Shown: one piece after another, positions 1 through 11,060 of the stretch
Numbering within the stretch: position 1 is the first letter of the stretch
Layout: the number at the start of each line of letters is the position of its first letter
Assembly (NCBI RefSeq): GCF_029962835.1
Contig: NC_080574.1
Location: 25,890,001-25,954,000, forward strand
Source: Magnolia sinica
Taxonomy: Eukaryota > Streptophyta > Magnoliopsida > Magnoliales > Magnoliaceae
DNA: 64,000 nucleotides
Direction: 5' to 3'
Translations under genes and position numbers: made by a program
The notes under the pieces: generated by a model
The model's input: the letters and a program-made list of their open reading frames with translations, nothing else
The model's database searches: none
What the model was told of the DNA's origin: nothing

Positions 1-1640
1 CAATTATAAAAACTGTCACGCTCGAAACTCAAAAATCGGGCTCACAATGTAGACACTTAACCATCATTGCCCATCAATGTTGACATATAACCAATATTGC
101 TCCCTAGGAGTGGCCATTTAACAACCAAACTAGATGTTAGTATTAAAATTTCTATTAGATAACGTTAGTAAATTCTTCCACTACATGTTATTCCTAAAAA
201 CAAAAGCAAGTATAAAAACTGTCACGCCCCAACCTCGGAAATCAAGCTCACCATGTGGACATTTAGCCATCATTGCCCATCAATGTGGACATCTAACCAT
301 CATTGCTCCCTAGGAGTGGCCATTTAACAACCAGACTAGATGTTAGTATTAGAATTTCTATTAAATAGCGTTAGTAGATTCTTCCGCGAGATGTTACTCC
401 TAAAATCAAAAGCAATTTTAAAAACTTTTACACCCCAAATTCGAAAACCGAGCTCATAATGTAGACATTTAACCATCATTGCCTATCAATGTGGACATCT
501 AACCAACATTGATTCCTATGAGTGGCATTTAACAATCAAACTAGATGTTAGTAATAGAATTTCTATTTAATAGCGTTAGTAGATTCTTCCGCGACATGTT
601 ACTCCTGAAAACAAAAGCAAGTATAAAAATTGTCACGCACTAAACTTGGAAACCGGGCTCACAATGTGTACATTAACCATCATTCCCATTAATGTAAACA
701 TCTAACCAACATTGCTCCCTAGGAGTGGCCATTTAACAACCAAACTAGATGTTAGTATTAGAATTTCTATTAAGTATCATTAGTATATTCTTCCTTGACA
801 TGTTACTCCTGAAAATAAAATCAAGTATAAAAATTATCACGCCCTAAACTCGAAAAGCGGGCTCACAATGTGGACATTTAACCATCACTACCCATCAATG
901 TGGACATCTAGCCAACATTCCTCCCTAGGAGTGACCATTTTAACAAACAAACTAGATGTTGGTATTAGAATTTCTATTAAATAGCGTTAGCAGATTCTTC
1001 CGCAACATGTTTCTCATGAAAACAAAAGCAAGTATAAATTTTGTCACGCCCAAACTCAAAAACCGGGCTCACAATGTGTACATATAACCATCATTATCCA
1101 TCAATGTGGACATTTAACCAACATTGCTCCCTAGGAGTGGCCATTTAACAATCAAACTAGATGTTAATATTAGAATTTCTATTAAATAGCGTTAGTAGAT
1201 TCTTCTACGACAAGTTACTCCTAAAAACAAAAGCAAGTATAAAAACTGTCACACCCCAAACTCGGAAACCGGGCTCACAATGTGGACATTTAACCATCAT
1301 TGCCCAGCAATGTGGACATCTAACCAACATTGCACCCTAGGAGTGGCCATTTAACAACCAAAATAGATGTTAGTATTTTAATTATATTAAAAAAGCATTA
1401 GTATATTCTTCCGCGACATGTTACTACGGAAAAAAAAATAAGCATAAAAACTGTCATGCCCCAAACTCGGAAACCGAACTCATAATGTGGACATTTAACC
1501 ATCATTGCCTTTCTATGTGGACATCTAATCAACATTGCTCCCTAGGAGTGGCCATTTAACAACTAAACTGGATATTAGTATTAGAATTTCTACTAAATAG
1601 TGTTAATAGATTCTTCCACGACATGTCCATCATTGCCAAT
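1..1640. repeat. ~206-bp tandem array, about 8 copies
   Basis: A unit recurs at about 16, 220, 425, 630, 831, 1037, 1245 and 1451, a spacing of about 202-208 bp. Each unit carries a CTGTCACGCCCCAAACTCGG-like segment, two GTGGACAT(T/C)TAACCA segments, a CTCCCTAGGAGTGGCCATTT segment and TAGATGTTAGTATTAGAATT. Copies differ by scattered substitutions and small indels. The array runs off the left edge of the window, so its full length is unknown. No open reading frame of note lies in it. It is probably internal to a larger repetitive element, because the downstream end recurs at 12902-14279. Confidence 0.9.
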
Positions 1641-2470
1641 CAATATGGACATCTAACCAACATTGCTCCCTAGGAGTGGTCCTCATATAGTGAGCTCATG
1701 GCCTCATAAAAACAAAGGTAATTAGATGGCTCATGGCCTCACAAAAACAAAGGTAATTAGATATATTAGTAGTAGAAATTAGATGGCTCATGTCTCTCAA
1801 TCCCCACAAAACTCACAAACAAGATGGGGTTCGATTTAAAAATTGCATGTGTCAAGAACAACCCAATTAGATGTTAGTAGTAGAATTTTCCATTAAATAG
1901 CGTTTGTAGATTCTTCCGCACTGTTACTCCTAAAAACAAAATCTTATATAAAAACTAAGTTAATTAAATATTAGTTGTAGAATTTTGTTGACTCGTGTCT
2001 CTCAATCCCCATAAAACAAACTAACAATCTGTCGTCGGATTAAAAACTACATGTTTCAATAACAACCAAATTAGATGTTAGTATTAGTATTTTTATTAAA
2101 TTACGTTAGTAGATTCTTCCGCGACATGTTACTCCTGAAAACAAGATGGGGTTCGATTTAAAAATTGCATGTGTCAAGAACAACCCAATTAGATGTTAGT
2201 AGTAGAATTTTCCATTAAATAGCGTTTGTAGATTCTTCCGCACTGTTACTCCTAAAAACAAAATCTTATATAAAAACTAAGTTAATTAAATATTAGTTGT
2301 AGAATTTTGTTGACTCGTGTCTCTCAACCCCCACAAAACACACAAACAAGTTGTGGTCAGATTAAAAACTGCATGTGTCAACAACAACCCAATTAGATGT
2401 TAGTATTAGAATTTTCATTAAATAGCGTTAGTAGATTCTTCCACGCCATGTTACTCATGAAAACAAAAGC
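1641..2470. repeat. degenerate array end with a ~321-bp tandem duplication
   Basis: The 206-bp units break up here. A block starting AAGATGGGGTTCGATTTAAA at about 1821 repeats almost unchanged at about 2142, which gives a duplication of about 321 bp. Both copies carry the TTAGATGTTAGTAGTAGAAT and TTAAATAGCGTTTGTAGATT segments, derived from the 206-bp unit. No gene is visible. Confidence 0.8.
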
Positions 2471-3953
2471 ATGTATCGGAAAATTGATTTCTTCTCGTAT
2501 ATGTGAAGATCTGATGTTGTGAGGAAAATTGAAAATTCATATAGTGGACTAAGGAGATAAAATTTCAAACAAAATTCACAATGAATCATTAAATACAAAG
2601 AAGCAGAAAATTCAGAATTTCAATCAAACTAGCAGGTCAGGACAGATGCAACCTATTACTATGAAATCTAAAATTTTTGAGTAAGAAATGATAACAGAAC
2701 AGAACCTTTCTGTAAATCAAGAAGCATGTATCTGTAAATGATTTCTTCACGTATATGAAGCATCATGTTGTGAGGAAAATTGAATAATTCATATAGTGGA
2801 CTAAGGAGATTATAATTTCAATGGTACAATAATTCACAATGAATCGTGTAAATACATAGGCAGAAAATTATGCATACTCTTCAATCACTATTGTCAAGCA
2901 ACCACTAATTTTCTTCTTGAAAGTGCTTTAAATTTTTGAGTAAGAAATTTCCATCAGAACTTCTATTCTTGTAAATCTTCACAATGAGCATATGTTTTTA
3001 TAATTTTTAGTTGGAATTATAATCTAATGGTACATATCATGTGTCGTGTACTCATGTCGCATTATGCATACTCTTTCTCTATTTTCAAGCAACCACTAAT
3101 TTTCTTCTTGAAAGTGCTTTAAATTTGTCTGAATTGGAAATCTTTCCATCTCTTCTATTCTGTTTGTTTTATTCTGCTGTGTGCATTGTAATGACTGACT
3201 TTTTTTAACCAGCCAAATTCTAGCCATGTAAAGGAATTCAGAATGAAGTGATAGATAGATTGATTTTTATTTTTTTTCTGTGCTCTTGAGGAGCGGAGAC
3301 ACATGTTCAATCATCAAAATCCAGAAAATCTGGCTATAATGCTGTGTGCATTGTAATGACTGACTTTTTTTAACCAGCCAAATTCTAGCCATGTAAAGGA
3401 ATTCAGAATGAAGTGATAGATAGATTGATTTTTATTTTTTTTCTGTGCTCTTGAGGAGCGGAGACACATGTTCAAGCAAGACAAAGTAAGAGCACATGGT
3501 GAAAACATAGCCCACGTAAAGCTAAAAGTAACTGGGCAATTGAAGTGACAGATAGATTGATTTTAAAAGTTTTAAATTAACCTATGAGAGTGAAATCACT
3601 TCTTTTGCTTAGGATTTCAAATGCACTAAAAAAGTTGTGAGTTTCAGGTGTAAGTTGCATACAAGTGAAATCACTTCTTTTGCTTAGGATTTCAAATGCA
3701 CTAAAAAAGTTGTGAGTTTCAGGTGTAAGTTGCATACAAGTGAAATCACTTCTTTTGCTTAGGATTTCAAATACACTAAAAAAGTTGTGAGTGACTTACA
3801 ACTTGTAACTCGCTTACAGGTGAAATTTTCTGTCCAAACACCACCTTTAAGTGGGGTTGCCTGTACCCTTGACAACTAATAAAACTTCCAGGCATCCAAA
3901 TGACCCCTAAATGCACCAGAAAATTAAGAAATCATATGATCCTTGGTCTAAGC
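2471..3953. repeat. dispersed element, copy 1 (3' part), with internal duplications
   Basis: This stretch is related along its length to 13130-14279. Both copies end at the same boundary, ATATGATCCTTGGTCTA. Inside it, a ~133-bp block (AATGACTGACTTTTTTTAAC ... ACACATGTTCAA) occurs twice, at about 3188-3312 and 3353-3475. A ~75-bp block starting GTGAAATCACTTCTTTTGCT occurs three times between 3590 and 3800. No coding region is seen. The family is not recognised; it behaves as a non-autonomous dispersed repeat. Confidence 0.75.
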
Positions 3954-4227
3954 ATGTAGTGTCCTCAGATAGATGGCTAAGAAAGAACTAGAGTGGCAAT
4001 CTAAATTCAACAGAAAATGCCAAATTTGGGTTGGTGGGTCTTCCCAATCTTGCTATATTTGGGGCATGGTCCATCCACTGTGCGTCCCATCATAGCAATG
4101 GTCTCAAAGACTGAACCACAGGCCCCACGTGTACAAATTCAAGGCTTACACAGTAAGTATCCCTGGGCCCAGGATCAAATAGTATTTCAAGGAGAAAATC
4201 AGATAGAGGGGACAATTACCACAGTCA
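3954..4227. other. intergenic stretch, no gene seen
   Basis: A short open frame of 75 codons at 4017-4244 has no recognisable protein features. Part of it (about 4055-4140) reads like a degraded GGGCCCA-type MITE arm. I see no gene here. Confidence 0.5.
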
Positions 4228-4789
4228 ATGCGGTCCAACCATGAAAAAACCCATGCTGTCTGATGACTTCTCCATCTGGAGACTTAGACCTACTTGCCAA
4301 TAACCACAGGTTCCAACTATAGACATTTCCACAATCATGAAGCATGAGCTGTGTTTCTTCACCTGCACCAAAAGGAAACAATATAGAAAGGATAGAAGAA
4401 AATGGAGAAAATGGAGAAAATGGAGGAATGTAAAGGAGTCTAACCTGAGAAGCCCACTGACAGGCTTCCAACTATAGACATTTCCACAGTCATTAAGCAT
4501 GAGCTATGTTTCTTCACCTACACCAAAAGGAAACAATATAGAAAGGATAGAAGAAAATGGAGAAAATGGAGGAATGTAAAGGAGTCTAACCTGAGAAGCC
4601 CACTGACAGAGAGAAGAGGCCAGACCAGAGAGCACAGAAGCAACTAAAACAGGAATGATTCCATGAAAGAGAACTTGATCTGGGTTAGTGACACTAGAAT
4701 CCCTGCCAGAACCTTCTCCAAAGCTTAGAAGTATGGCAGCAATTATTAGCAAGAATAGGGCCCCCATTTGTTTAACTGAGTGCTTCTGC
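4228..4789 (-). pseudogene. nucleotide-sugar (CMP-sialic acid type) transporter fragment
   Basis: Two exons on the minus strand match the middle of plant CMP-sialic acid/UDP-galactose-like Golgi nucleotide-sugar transporters. Exon a (4789-4591) reads QKHSVKQMGALFLL, then ASVLSGLASSLCQWASQ, and ends CAG|GT. Exon b (4362 to about 4228) starts VKKHSS and EMSIVG, then continues as SPDGEVIRQHGFFHGW in another frame, so a frameshift lies just after IVGT. The family normally has about 10 membrane segments over 320-400 residues; only about 110 residues are present and both ends are missing. Introns are retained, so this is a DNA-level copy and not a retrocopy. The intron and exon ends are tandemly duplicated (next entry). 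It lies next to other broken gene fragments on the same strand. The family call is from remembered consensus. Confidence 0.75.
4311..4608. repeat. 155-bp tandem duplication inside the transporter fragment
   Basis: The segment starting TTCCAACTATAGACATTTCC at about 4311 repeats at about 4466 with few changes. Each copy spans the start of one exon, the short intron and the end of the other exon. The duplication therefore arose after capture or decay of the gene and gives two acceptor/donor pairs. Confidence 0.85.
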
Positions 4790-5355
4790 CTGCAGATTAC
4801 ACCTAGAAAAAATATAGAAAAGTGATTGTCAGAGAACTTGGTAATTCTCTGAAATTACCTGCAAGCGCATAGCCAATAAAAAGGCCTAGCATCAGCCTAG
4901 CCAGCAGAAATGCTCAACTCAGAAAATATAAGAAAAGCTTTCGCCTGCCTTTGGAACCAATAGGAAATGATTGAAAAGTTAGACATAAGACAGTGATTTA
5001 CTATCTGGAATGGGCCTAGGAAAATAACCAGTGATTAATAACCACTGCATTCAAAGAGTAAAATGGAGAGAAAAAAACAATCTACAATACATCTAGTAGT
5101 ATAAACTATAAAGTGAGTCAAGAGTCAACAAAAAACATTGAAACTTCTAAAATACTCTTACATGTATCAAGACGGACCAAGTCTATGGTTCTTATATTGT
5201 TTCCCCTCAGCTAGAAGCAAGGTTCTTAAAACTTGGTTTCAGTGTGCAATTCAACAACAAATGAAACCAACTAGGCAGACAGTGACTCATCCCAAAGCAT
5301 ACATGTTTTTATAGTCAAAAGTCCAAAAAGAAAGAAAGAAAGAAAGAAAGAAAAA
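4790..5355. other. non-coding stretch with low-complexity runs
   Basis: No exon was recognised. An (AAAG)n run lies at about 5327-5352 (CTTT on the minus strand), just downstream of the last PLC-like exon. A poly-A run is at about 5458-5480, inside the neighbouring pseudogene's intron. Confidence 0.5.
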
Positions 5356-6351
5356 ACGGATGGCTAGGATTATCCGGTGGGACTTGTGGGGCTCCCCCTC
5401 CATCGCTTCTCTGCAACACAATATCCACATAAAAATAGGCACATGTACTAAAGAATTAAAAAAAAAAAAAAAAAAAAAAATTTATAAAAAAAAAATCCAT
5501 GAACAAAGACCCAAATGCATATAAAAGAAACACAATTCTTTATCATGTTTCCATTTCCATCTTTAATGAAAGTGAGATCTCATGCATTACCTTGTAGAAA
5601 TCGACAGCAATGAAGTTGGGCCATCATTTTCCTGCTGCTTCATGACATGTACCAGTCATGCTAGTAAATGGAGCTGAGTAGTCCTTACAAGCTGTCACTA
5701 AATTAGGATTGTCAGGGAAATAGTTCTCTAAAACAAGGGATCTCGTTGTTGTGTTCATGGGAGATGATTCCGCACAATTAGGATAAGAACTCGCCTTCAT
5801 CCAACTGTCACCATCTGCAGTTTCAGCCCAATCACCAAAACCAATAAAAAGAGAATCAACGATGGCTTCACATGTTTATACTCCTATGCATCAGAAATTT
5901 AAATTGGACAATGCTTCCTATTTTGATGTATTTTATATCAATTTCATTTTATCTCCAAAAGCAAATTGATTCAAGGAGAAAACACAGAAATTTTATATTT
6001 TTACTGAATTTCATTAATAGTGCAGACCTCCTCATGAGGCCACATTCGCCAACCTCAGGAAAGCATTAGAGCATGCATCAAGCGATCCACGCTAATAAAT
6101 AGCCAGGCCCGAAAAATCACGCCAGTTCACTCATCAGGTGGAACACACATCTAAAAAAATAACAATGAACATTTTAAAAGAATTACCAGGAGTCCACATT
6201 CAACTAAAGCACGTGGCCTGCCCAATGAGTGTACAAGCCTGATTCTCAGGCCACATCATCTACCTGGCAGGGCCCATGTTATGCACGGCTCTAACATCAG
6301 TGATGGATGCATGTGGGCTTAGCAAAGCATGTACTAAATTTCTACATTAAA

Positions 6352-6382
<31 letters not shown>

Positions 6383-6942
6383 ATTCATCCGTCTATCTAT
6401 GATAGTTCCACTGCAAGATCTGCATGGTATATACATTTATGAAAGGAGAGAAAACAGGGCTTACATTACTTTTCTACAACATATCTCCACTCATAGGCAA
6501 TGCCTTCAGAAGCCTCCTTGGCAGATTTTGAGGTGAATACCAACAAACGCTGGTTCTTACTAATCATATCATCAATGATCGGCCAATCCTGCCCATTTTT
6601 AGGCATCCCTGATACCAGAAACCAAAATTTCCTAAGGCCGGCGACATTGAATACCTTAGTTAGGCCTTGAGGTGATGTGACATAATCTTCTATGAAGATT
6701 GTAATGATCTCCAAAGGGTTGGCATCAAGGAGTACTTGAATTTCTTTCAGCACATTAATAGCAGGTTGTTGTTAATCAGATAGGTTAATCAGAATTCAAT
6801 CATTTCATTAGATTTATATAAAAAGGAATCAGCTGCGACTTACGAATGCTATCAAATTGTAGAATTGGCCTCCAAAGGAGTGGCACAACCAAATGTCATT
6901 GTTGAAGTCGTACATGTCAAGCATCACCCCTCTAACGTCCTT
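5356..6942 (-). pseudogene. PI-PLC X-domain-containing protein, broken
   Basis: Four minus-strand exons match plant phospholipase-C-like X-domain proteins (At5g67130 type). Exon 6942-6844 reads VRGVMLDMYDFNNDIWLCHS, which includes the second X-domain histidine (LCHS). Exon 6768-6465 reads LKEIQVLLDANP, IFIEDYV, GMPKNGQDWP and SAKEASEGIAYEWRYVVE. Exon 5814-5591 reads AESSPMNTTTRSLVL and WPNFIAVDFYK. Exon 5410 to about 5356 reads RSDGGGAPQV and then diverges. The signal-peptide and GTHNSF-type exons are missing, as is the normal C-terminus. Two in-frame stops are visible: TAA at 6468-6466 where the family has Gln, and TGA at 5626-5624 where it has Arg. Both fit C-to-T change. The acceptor before 6768 also lacks AG. 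It is clearly a pseudogene; the family call is strong. Confidence 0.9.
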
Positions 6943-7205
6943 CTGCAATGATTCAGAGTATAAATAGCAACAATAAAAAAAATAACCATATCTTTTTTTT
7001 CGTTCACTTTTTTCTTTTTGCAAAAATAATTATATATTTGTTAAGATGGACATCTTGTTCATGAACATTATACAGTAGCGAGCATGTAAATCACATCTTC
7101 TATCTAAGAAAACCCACCTACACAGACATACAGATATCCCATCTTCAAGATACAAGTATTTCTATGTTGCGTGTATGTGATTTTCTGTTAGTAGAGATTG
7201 CTTAC

Positions 7206-7745
7206 GGGTTTATTATGGATTCCTAGCTGAGCCCAGGTGATGACCTCCAAGAGCTCTTCTAAGGTTCCATACCCACCTGAAATAGGAAAGGAAATAAGAA
7301 AACCTGAAGGCTTTAGGAATCAAATTAAATGGGTTATTGAGAGAAGAAGAATAGAACCTAGTAATGCGATGAAAGCATCGGAATGGGAGGACATCTTTGC
7401 CTTCCTTTGATGCATGTTGGCCACTGGTTTCACCTCTCCTTTTGTTTCTCCTGTAATCTGCCATTAAAGAATATCTTTCAGCAGCATAAGAAAATGAGAA
7501 TAGTTGAAAGAAGCAAGAGAAGAAAGGCATATCTACTTACTTCTTTGCACATAGGAGTCTTCGGTATGATCCTACAAAGAAAAGCCATCAAAGAAAAGGT
7601 CGAAAAATGTTCATTAATCCAATGAAAAACAAACCCATATCAAAAATCATTCCTTTCTTTTATGATTGTGTTGGCTTTTCTCACCCTAGAACATGTCCTC
7701 CTCCTTTATGAAACGAGTGAGAAAAGAGTGACAAACTCAGCTCCT
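7206..7745 (-). pseudogene. LONELY GUY (cytokinin riboside 5'-monophosphate phosphoribohydrolase) fragment
   Basis: Four minus-strand exons match LOG enzymes, which release active cytokinin bases from their nucleotides in the cytosol. From about 7745 to 7685 the reading ends KGGGHVLG. Exon 7571-7541 reads IIPKTPMCKE. Exon 7457-7358 reads [19 protein letters not shown] and SDAFIALL. Exon 7276-7206 reads [19 protein letters not shown] and ends IHNKP. All junctions have GT/AG with matching phase. The first exon (nucleotide-binding FCGSS region) and the last exon (normally beginning VGLLN) are absent. In the signature PGGxGTxxE the proline is Leu (CTA for CCA). The first visible exon is poorly conserved. 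This is a captured or decayed fragment and not a working enzyme. Confidence 0.88.
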
Positions 7746-7861
7746 TTCTTTCAACCAACATTTATGAAAAATTTTATTTTCTTCATCAAGGAAACAATGA
7801 TAAAGGTTGATAGAAAGAGTAACAAAACCTAGAGGAGAAAATAAAGTGACGATGAAATGAT

Positions 7862-7998
7862 CAATGCCCCCAATCGCGATTACAGGATTCAAATGTCTAA
7901 AAAGCAAGACATGCACACATGCCAATATGATTAATGCCCTAGTTGCGATTACAGGATTCAAATGTCTAAAAAACAAGACATGCACACATGCCAATATG
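7862..7998. repeat. ~69-bp direct duplication
   Basis: Two adjacent copies share GCGATTACAGGATTCAAATG followed by GCACACATGCCAATATG. It is not coding. Confidence 0.8.
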
Positions 7999-8855
7999 TT
8001 AGCATTAATATTATAAAAACCTATGTATCAAATATATATATATATATATATTATAAAAACCTACCAAAAAAAAAAACCAACAACCTTTTATTCTCTTCAC
8101 AATTTGTTGAGAGAAACCAAGAAGACAAATAGTTTGATCCAGATCCAAAAGAAATAGTACCATGCCTGATCAAATGACACCTGATCATCACATCAAGGAT
8201 TAAAATAGTTTGTGTGATGACTTCCAATGTGTCCACACATGCAAACATGGGTAGAAGCCCAATTGTCAAACTTAATTCTAGAGCACTTAAGCAACCTTGA
8301 AAGGTAAAGATAAATTAGTACAGGGTGCACAGGATGAGATTTAGCTTACAGGAATGATTAGCTTTTGCCCCTCACAATGGAATTCAATTCTCCAAAAGGT
8401 TCCCTACAAGGACAGTTTGAGTCTAAATACATTATTGAGCTTGACGAAAGGAAAAAACAAATCTCAGCAGGATAAATGGTGCTAATTCAAGGTAATTATG
8501 AACCATCAACTAAAAGATGCTTTTTTAGAAATTGAAACGGTAACTGAAGAAATGACAAATGACAAAATGACAATGAAAACAAGAAAAGAATTTACATTTA
8601 GATACAAATGGCAAAACAAAATACCTTTGACAAAAACAGTATTGTAATGAAATCCCAATTTCCCAGTATTCATGATGAGAAAGTAGCCCTCAAATTACAA
8701 ATAGATTCTTTTCAAATCCAACTTGAAAGTAAAGCAATTGCAATTTGGAGCATGGTTCCTCAATATGAATGCTGAGGAAGGTTAATTACAATTAGGTTGT
8801 TTCTGCTTCATTAGTCTGAATGGACTACTGAATATTTTTCTTGCTCTATTTTTAG
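7999..8855. other. no gene recognised
   Basis: AT-rich sequence with a (TA)n run at about 8031-8051. I could not find upstream exons of the ferric reductase fragment that follows. Confidence 0.5.
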
Positions 8856-9025
8856 TGATTTTCAGCTCTATTGCTAAGCATTGGAGGAAAGTCGATGTGG
8901 GTGTCATTGTTTGCAGCCCGCCAAGCCTTCAATCAAGTGTTGCAGCAAAGTGCAAATCACGAACCATATGGGGCACATCCAATGGACCAATATTCCACTT
9001 CAACAACCACAACTTTGAGTTATAG
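8856..9025 (+). pseudogene. ferric reductase oxidase (FRO) last-exon fragment
   Basis: After the acceptor TTTTTAG the sequence reads IFSSIAKHWRKVDVGVIVC, SPPSLQSSVAAKC, then GPIFHFNNHNFEL and a stop (TAG 9023-9025). This is the C-terminal end of plant FRO ferric-chelate reductases, membrane NADPH/FAD/haem enzymes of about 700 residues that reduce Fe(III). The VGVIVCGPP-like segment belongs to the NAD(P)H-binding domain, here with Ser for Gly. The exon is open and ends at the expected stop, but none of the other exons (membrane domain, HPFT and FAD motifs) was found nearby. I therefore treat it as an isolated gene fragment. It is on the opposite strand to the three neighbouring fragments. Confidence 0.85.
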
Positions 9026-9897
9026 AAACTTTCCACTAATGTATAAAAGATGTGAAACAGTAACAGATCAAACCTCGAGAACGAAACATGGCGAGCACAT
9101 CTAAGGTCTTGTAGCAATCATTTGAAGCTTCAAATTCGAACCTACAGTAGGCCAATGCCATTTGGCCGGCTTGGTTATTACAAGATCCAAATGCGATTGA
9201 ATTAGCTATATATGGGTAGTAATTGTTAGTTGATAGTCAGCAGCAATTAGATCATTTGGATCATTATTCATGTGAAAACTCAGCTGTAATTTCTATATTC
9301 AACCAAGACCTGACTCAAGACCGACCCAAACCCAAACCATGTGATAAATGGGTCGGGTTTGAGTCCTCTGCTCTTACTGATCACACCAGCAAGAGTACTG
9401 CAATGAAATCCCAACAATGAAATCCCAACAACAGTCTAGCAGGAGTATTGTAATGAAATCCATAACAAATATACATTAGCAGTTAAACATACAATGCAAT
9501 GGCAATATACAAGTGAGCTTATCCTTTAAGAATCCATCTTCATCTTTCAAAAAGAAAAGGAAAAGAAATAGTTCAACAGTCCATACTCAAATGTAGATGT
9601 GTGGCTCACGGGTGAGTGTGCTGCCCTGATTTTGTTTTTTTGTTTTTATGCATTTGCCCAGATTTGCTTCAGATTTATCAGAACCGATATGAGTGTCCAT
9701 CTCGACAGGGGATAGCCCAAAAACTGGGATATTGGCTCCATGACCTCCATGTCGGATTTGCTTAATTACAACTACATAATTGTGACTAAGTAGGGAACTC
9801 CGTCACCTTTGGAAGCAGTTAACCATCTTTTGCCAAGGGGGCATGGAGGATTTTTTTGGGGGGTTTGTGAGATAGGGAAGGGAATCGGGGGCGGAGT

Positions 9898-9899
<2 letters not shown>
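9026..9899. other. no gene recognised
   Basis: Only short open frames of 60-65 codons with no family resemblance. A short direct repeat of CAATGAAATCCCAACAA lies at about 9401-9432. Confidence 0.5.
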
Positions 9900-9942
<43 letters not shown>

Positions 9943-10122
9943 TGGGGGCCGAGAGAAGTATCCGGTGAAATTGAGAGAGAGAGAGGGAGAGAGAACGATG
10001 GGGGCCGAGAGAAGTATCCGGTGAAATTCGAACTGTGTGCTAGCGCCTTCCAACAAGCGCCTGGCTGTTACCGTTACGTTGACATGGGTTTGAAACTGGA
10101 CGCGGATTAGGTACTTCGCCTG

Positions 10123-10661
10123 TGGAAGCGGATTGTGTACTGAGTAACTCAGTACGGTAAGTGTACTGAGTAAACTCCGTGGGCCCCAGTGTCATTCATA
10201 CATTATATCCACTCTGTCCATCTCTTTTAACACATAATTTTAGGGCTTTATCCAAAAAATGGAGTATATACAAACCTCAAATGGACCACACCACCGGAAA
10301 CAGTGTGAATTGAACATCTACCGTTGAAAATTTCTTGGGGATAACAGAAGTTTTAGATCAAGCTGATATTTGTGTCTTCCCTTCATCCATGTCTTTCTTA
10401 TCTTATGAACAGGTTGGATGACAAATAAACATCACCAGGGGCCTTAGAAAGTTTTCAACGGTTGAAATCAATACTTCCACTTTTTCCAGTGGTATGGTCC
10501 ACTTGAGCTTTGTATGCGTATCAATTTTGGGTTGAACCCATAAAATGATCTGGAAAAACGAATGGACGGCGTGGATAAAACACACGCATTCGCAGTGGGC
10601 CCAACTGAGTTTACTCAGTACGATAAGAGCGTACTGAGTAACTCTGTACGCAATCCGATTC
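10123..10661. mobile_element. foldback MITE (GGGCCCAC family), complete copy
   Basis: Ends are inverted: CGGATTGTGTACTGAGTAAC on the left, CGGATTGCGTAC on the complement of the right. The inversion continues inward through GGGCCCA, ATCCACnCTGTCCAT and CCACACCAC...CAGTG, so nearly the whole ~540 bp is a palindrome. A 9-bp flanking duplication with one mismatch (CTTCGCCTG 10114-10122, CTTCACCTG 10662-10670) suggests a Mutator-like origin. It is non-autonomous and nested in the larger element. Confidence 0.8.
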
Positions 10662-10670
10662 CTTCACCTG

Positions 10671-10864
10671 TTCACCTTGATCCAAAACTTCCGTGGTCCC
10701 CAAGAATTTTTCAACGGTAGGAATTTAATCCCTACCTTGTGGTCCATTTAAGCTTTTTATATTCTCCATTTTTGTTTTACTAATTTAAAATGATATGGAA
10801 AAATGGATGGACGGTGTCGATAAAATTCAAACGTCACGGTGGACCCTCAGTTGCCCTCAGATCG
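10671..10864. mobile_element. foldback MITE, 3' half (interior of the outer element)
   Basis: It carries the standard right-half segments in order: CTTGATCCAAAACTTCCGTG, TTTCAACGGT, GTGGTCCATTTAAGCTTT, AAAATGATATGGAAAAATGG and ATGGACGGTGT. The matching left half is replaced by the nested copy. Confidence 0.7.
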
Positions 10865-11060
10865 TCTACCTGTCCCGAGCTCGGAACAGGCGGGGGAATT
10901 ACCTAATCCGCGCCCGTTTCAACCCCGTATCAACACAACGGTCACAGCCAGCTGGAAAGCGCCAACGGTCACAGCCAGCTGGAAGGCGCCAACGGATACT
11001 TCTCTTTGCCCTCATCGTTCTCTCTCCCTCTCTCCCTCTTCCGAACACGCGGGAGTTTCA

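Larger units (their letters stand above)
9900..11060. mobile_element. long inverted-repeat element with GA/CT-rich arms, carrying a nested MITE
   Basis: The left arm (about 9900-10122) and right arm (about 10865-11060) are inverted copies. They share GAGAACGATG / CATCGTTCTC, AGAAGTATCCG / CGGATACTTCT, a CCAGCTGGCTGTGACCGTT-like segment and GCGCGGATTAGG / CCTAATCCGCGC. The left arm holds a (GA)n run at about 9901-9938; the right arm has the matching CT-rich stretch at about 11020-11040. The right arm also carries a 26-bp direct duplication (AACGGTCACAGCCAGCTGGA). Another foldback MITE (10123-10661) sits inside. There is no transposase coding. Confidence 0.7.

Noticed and set aside
6829-7023. 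A 64-codon minus-strand frame as a small gene
   Set aside because: Only the part from 6942 to 6844 is exon-like (PI-PLC X domain). The rest is intron sequence.
7213-7530. A 105-codon minus-strand frame as a gene
   Set aside because: It runs across the LOG exons in the wrong frame; the LOG reading frame is interrupted by introns here.
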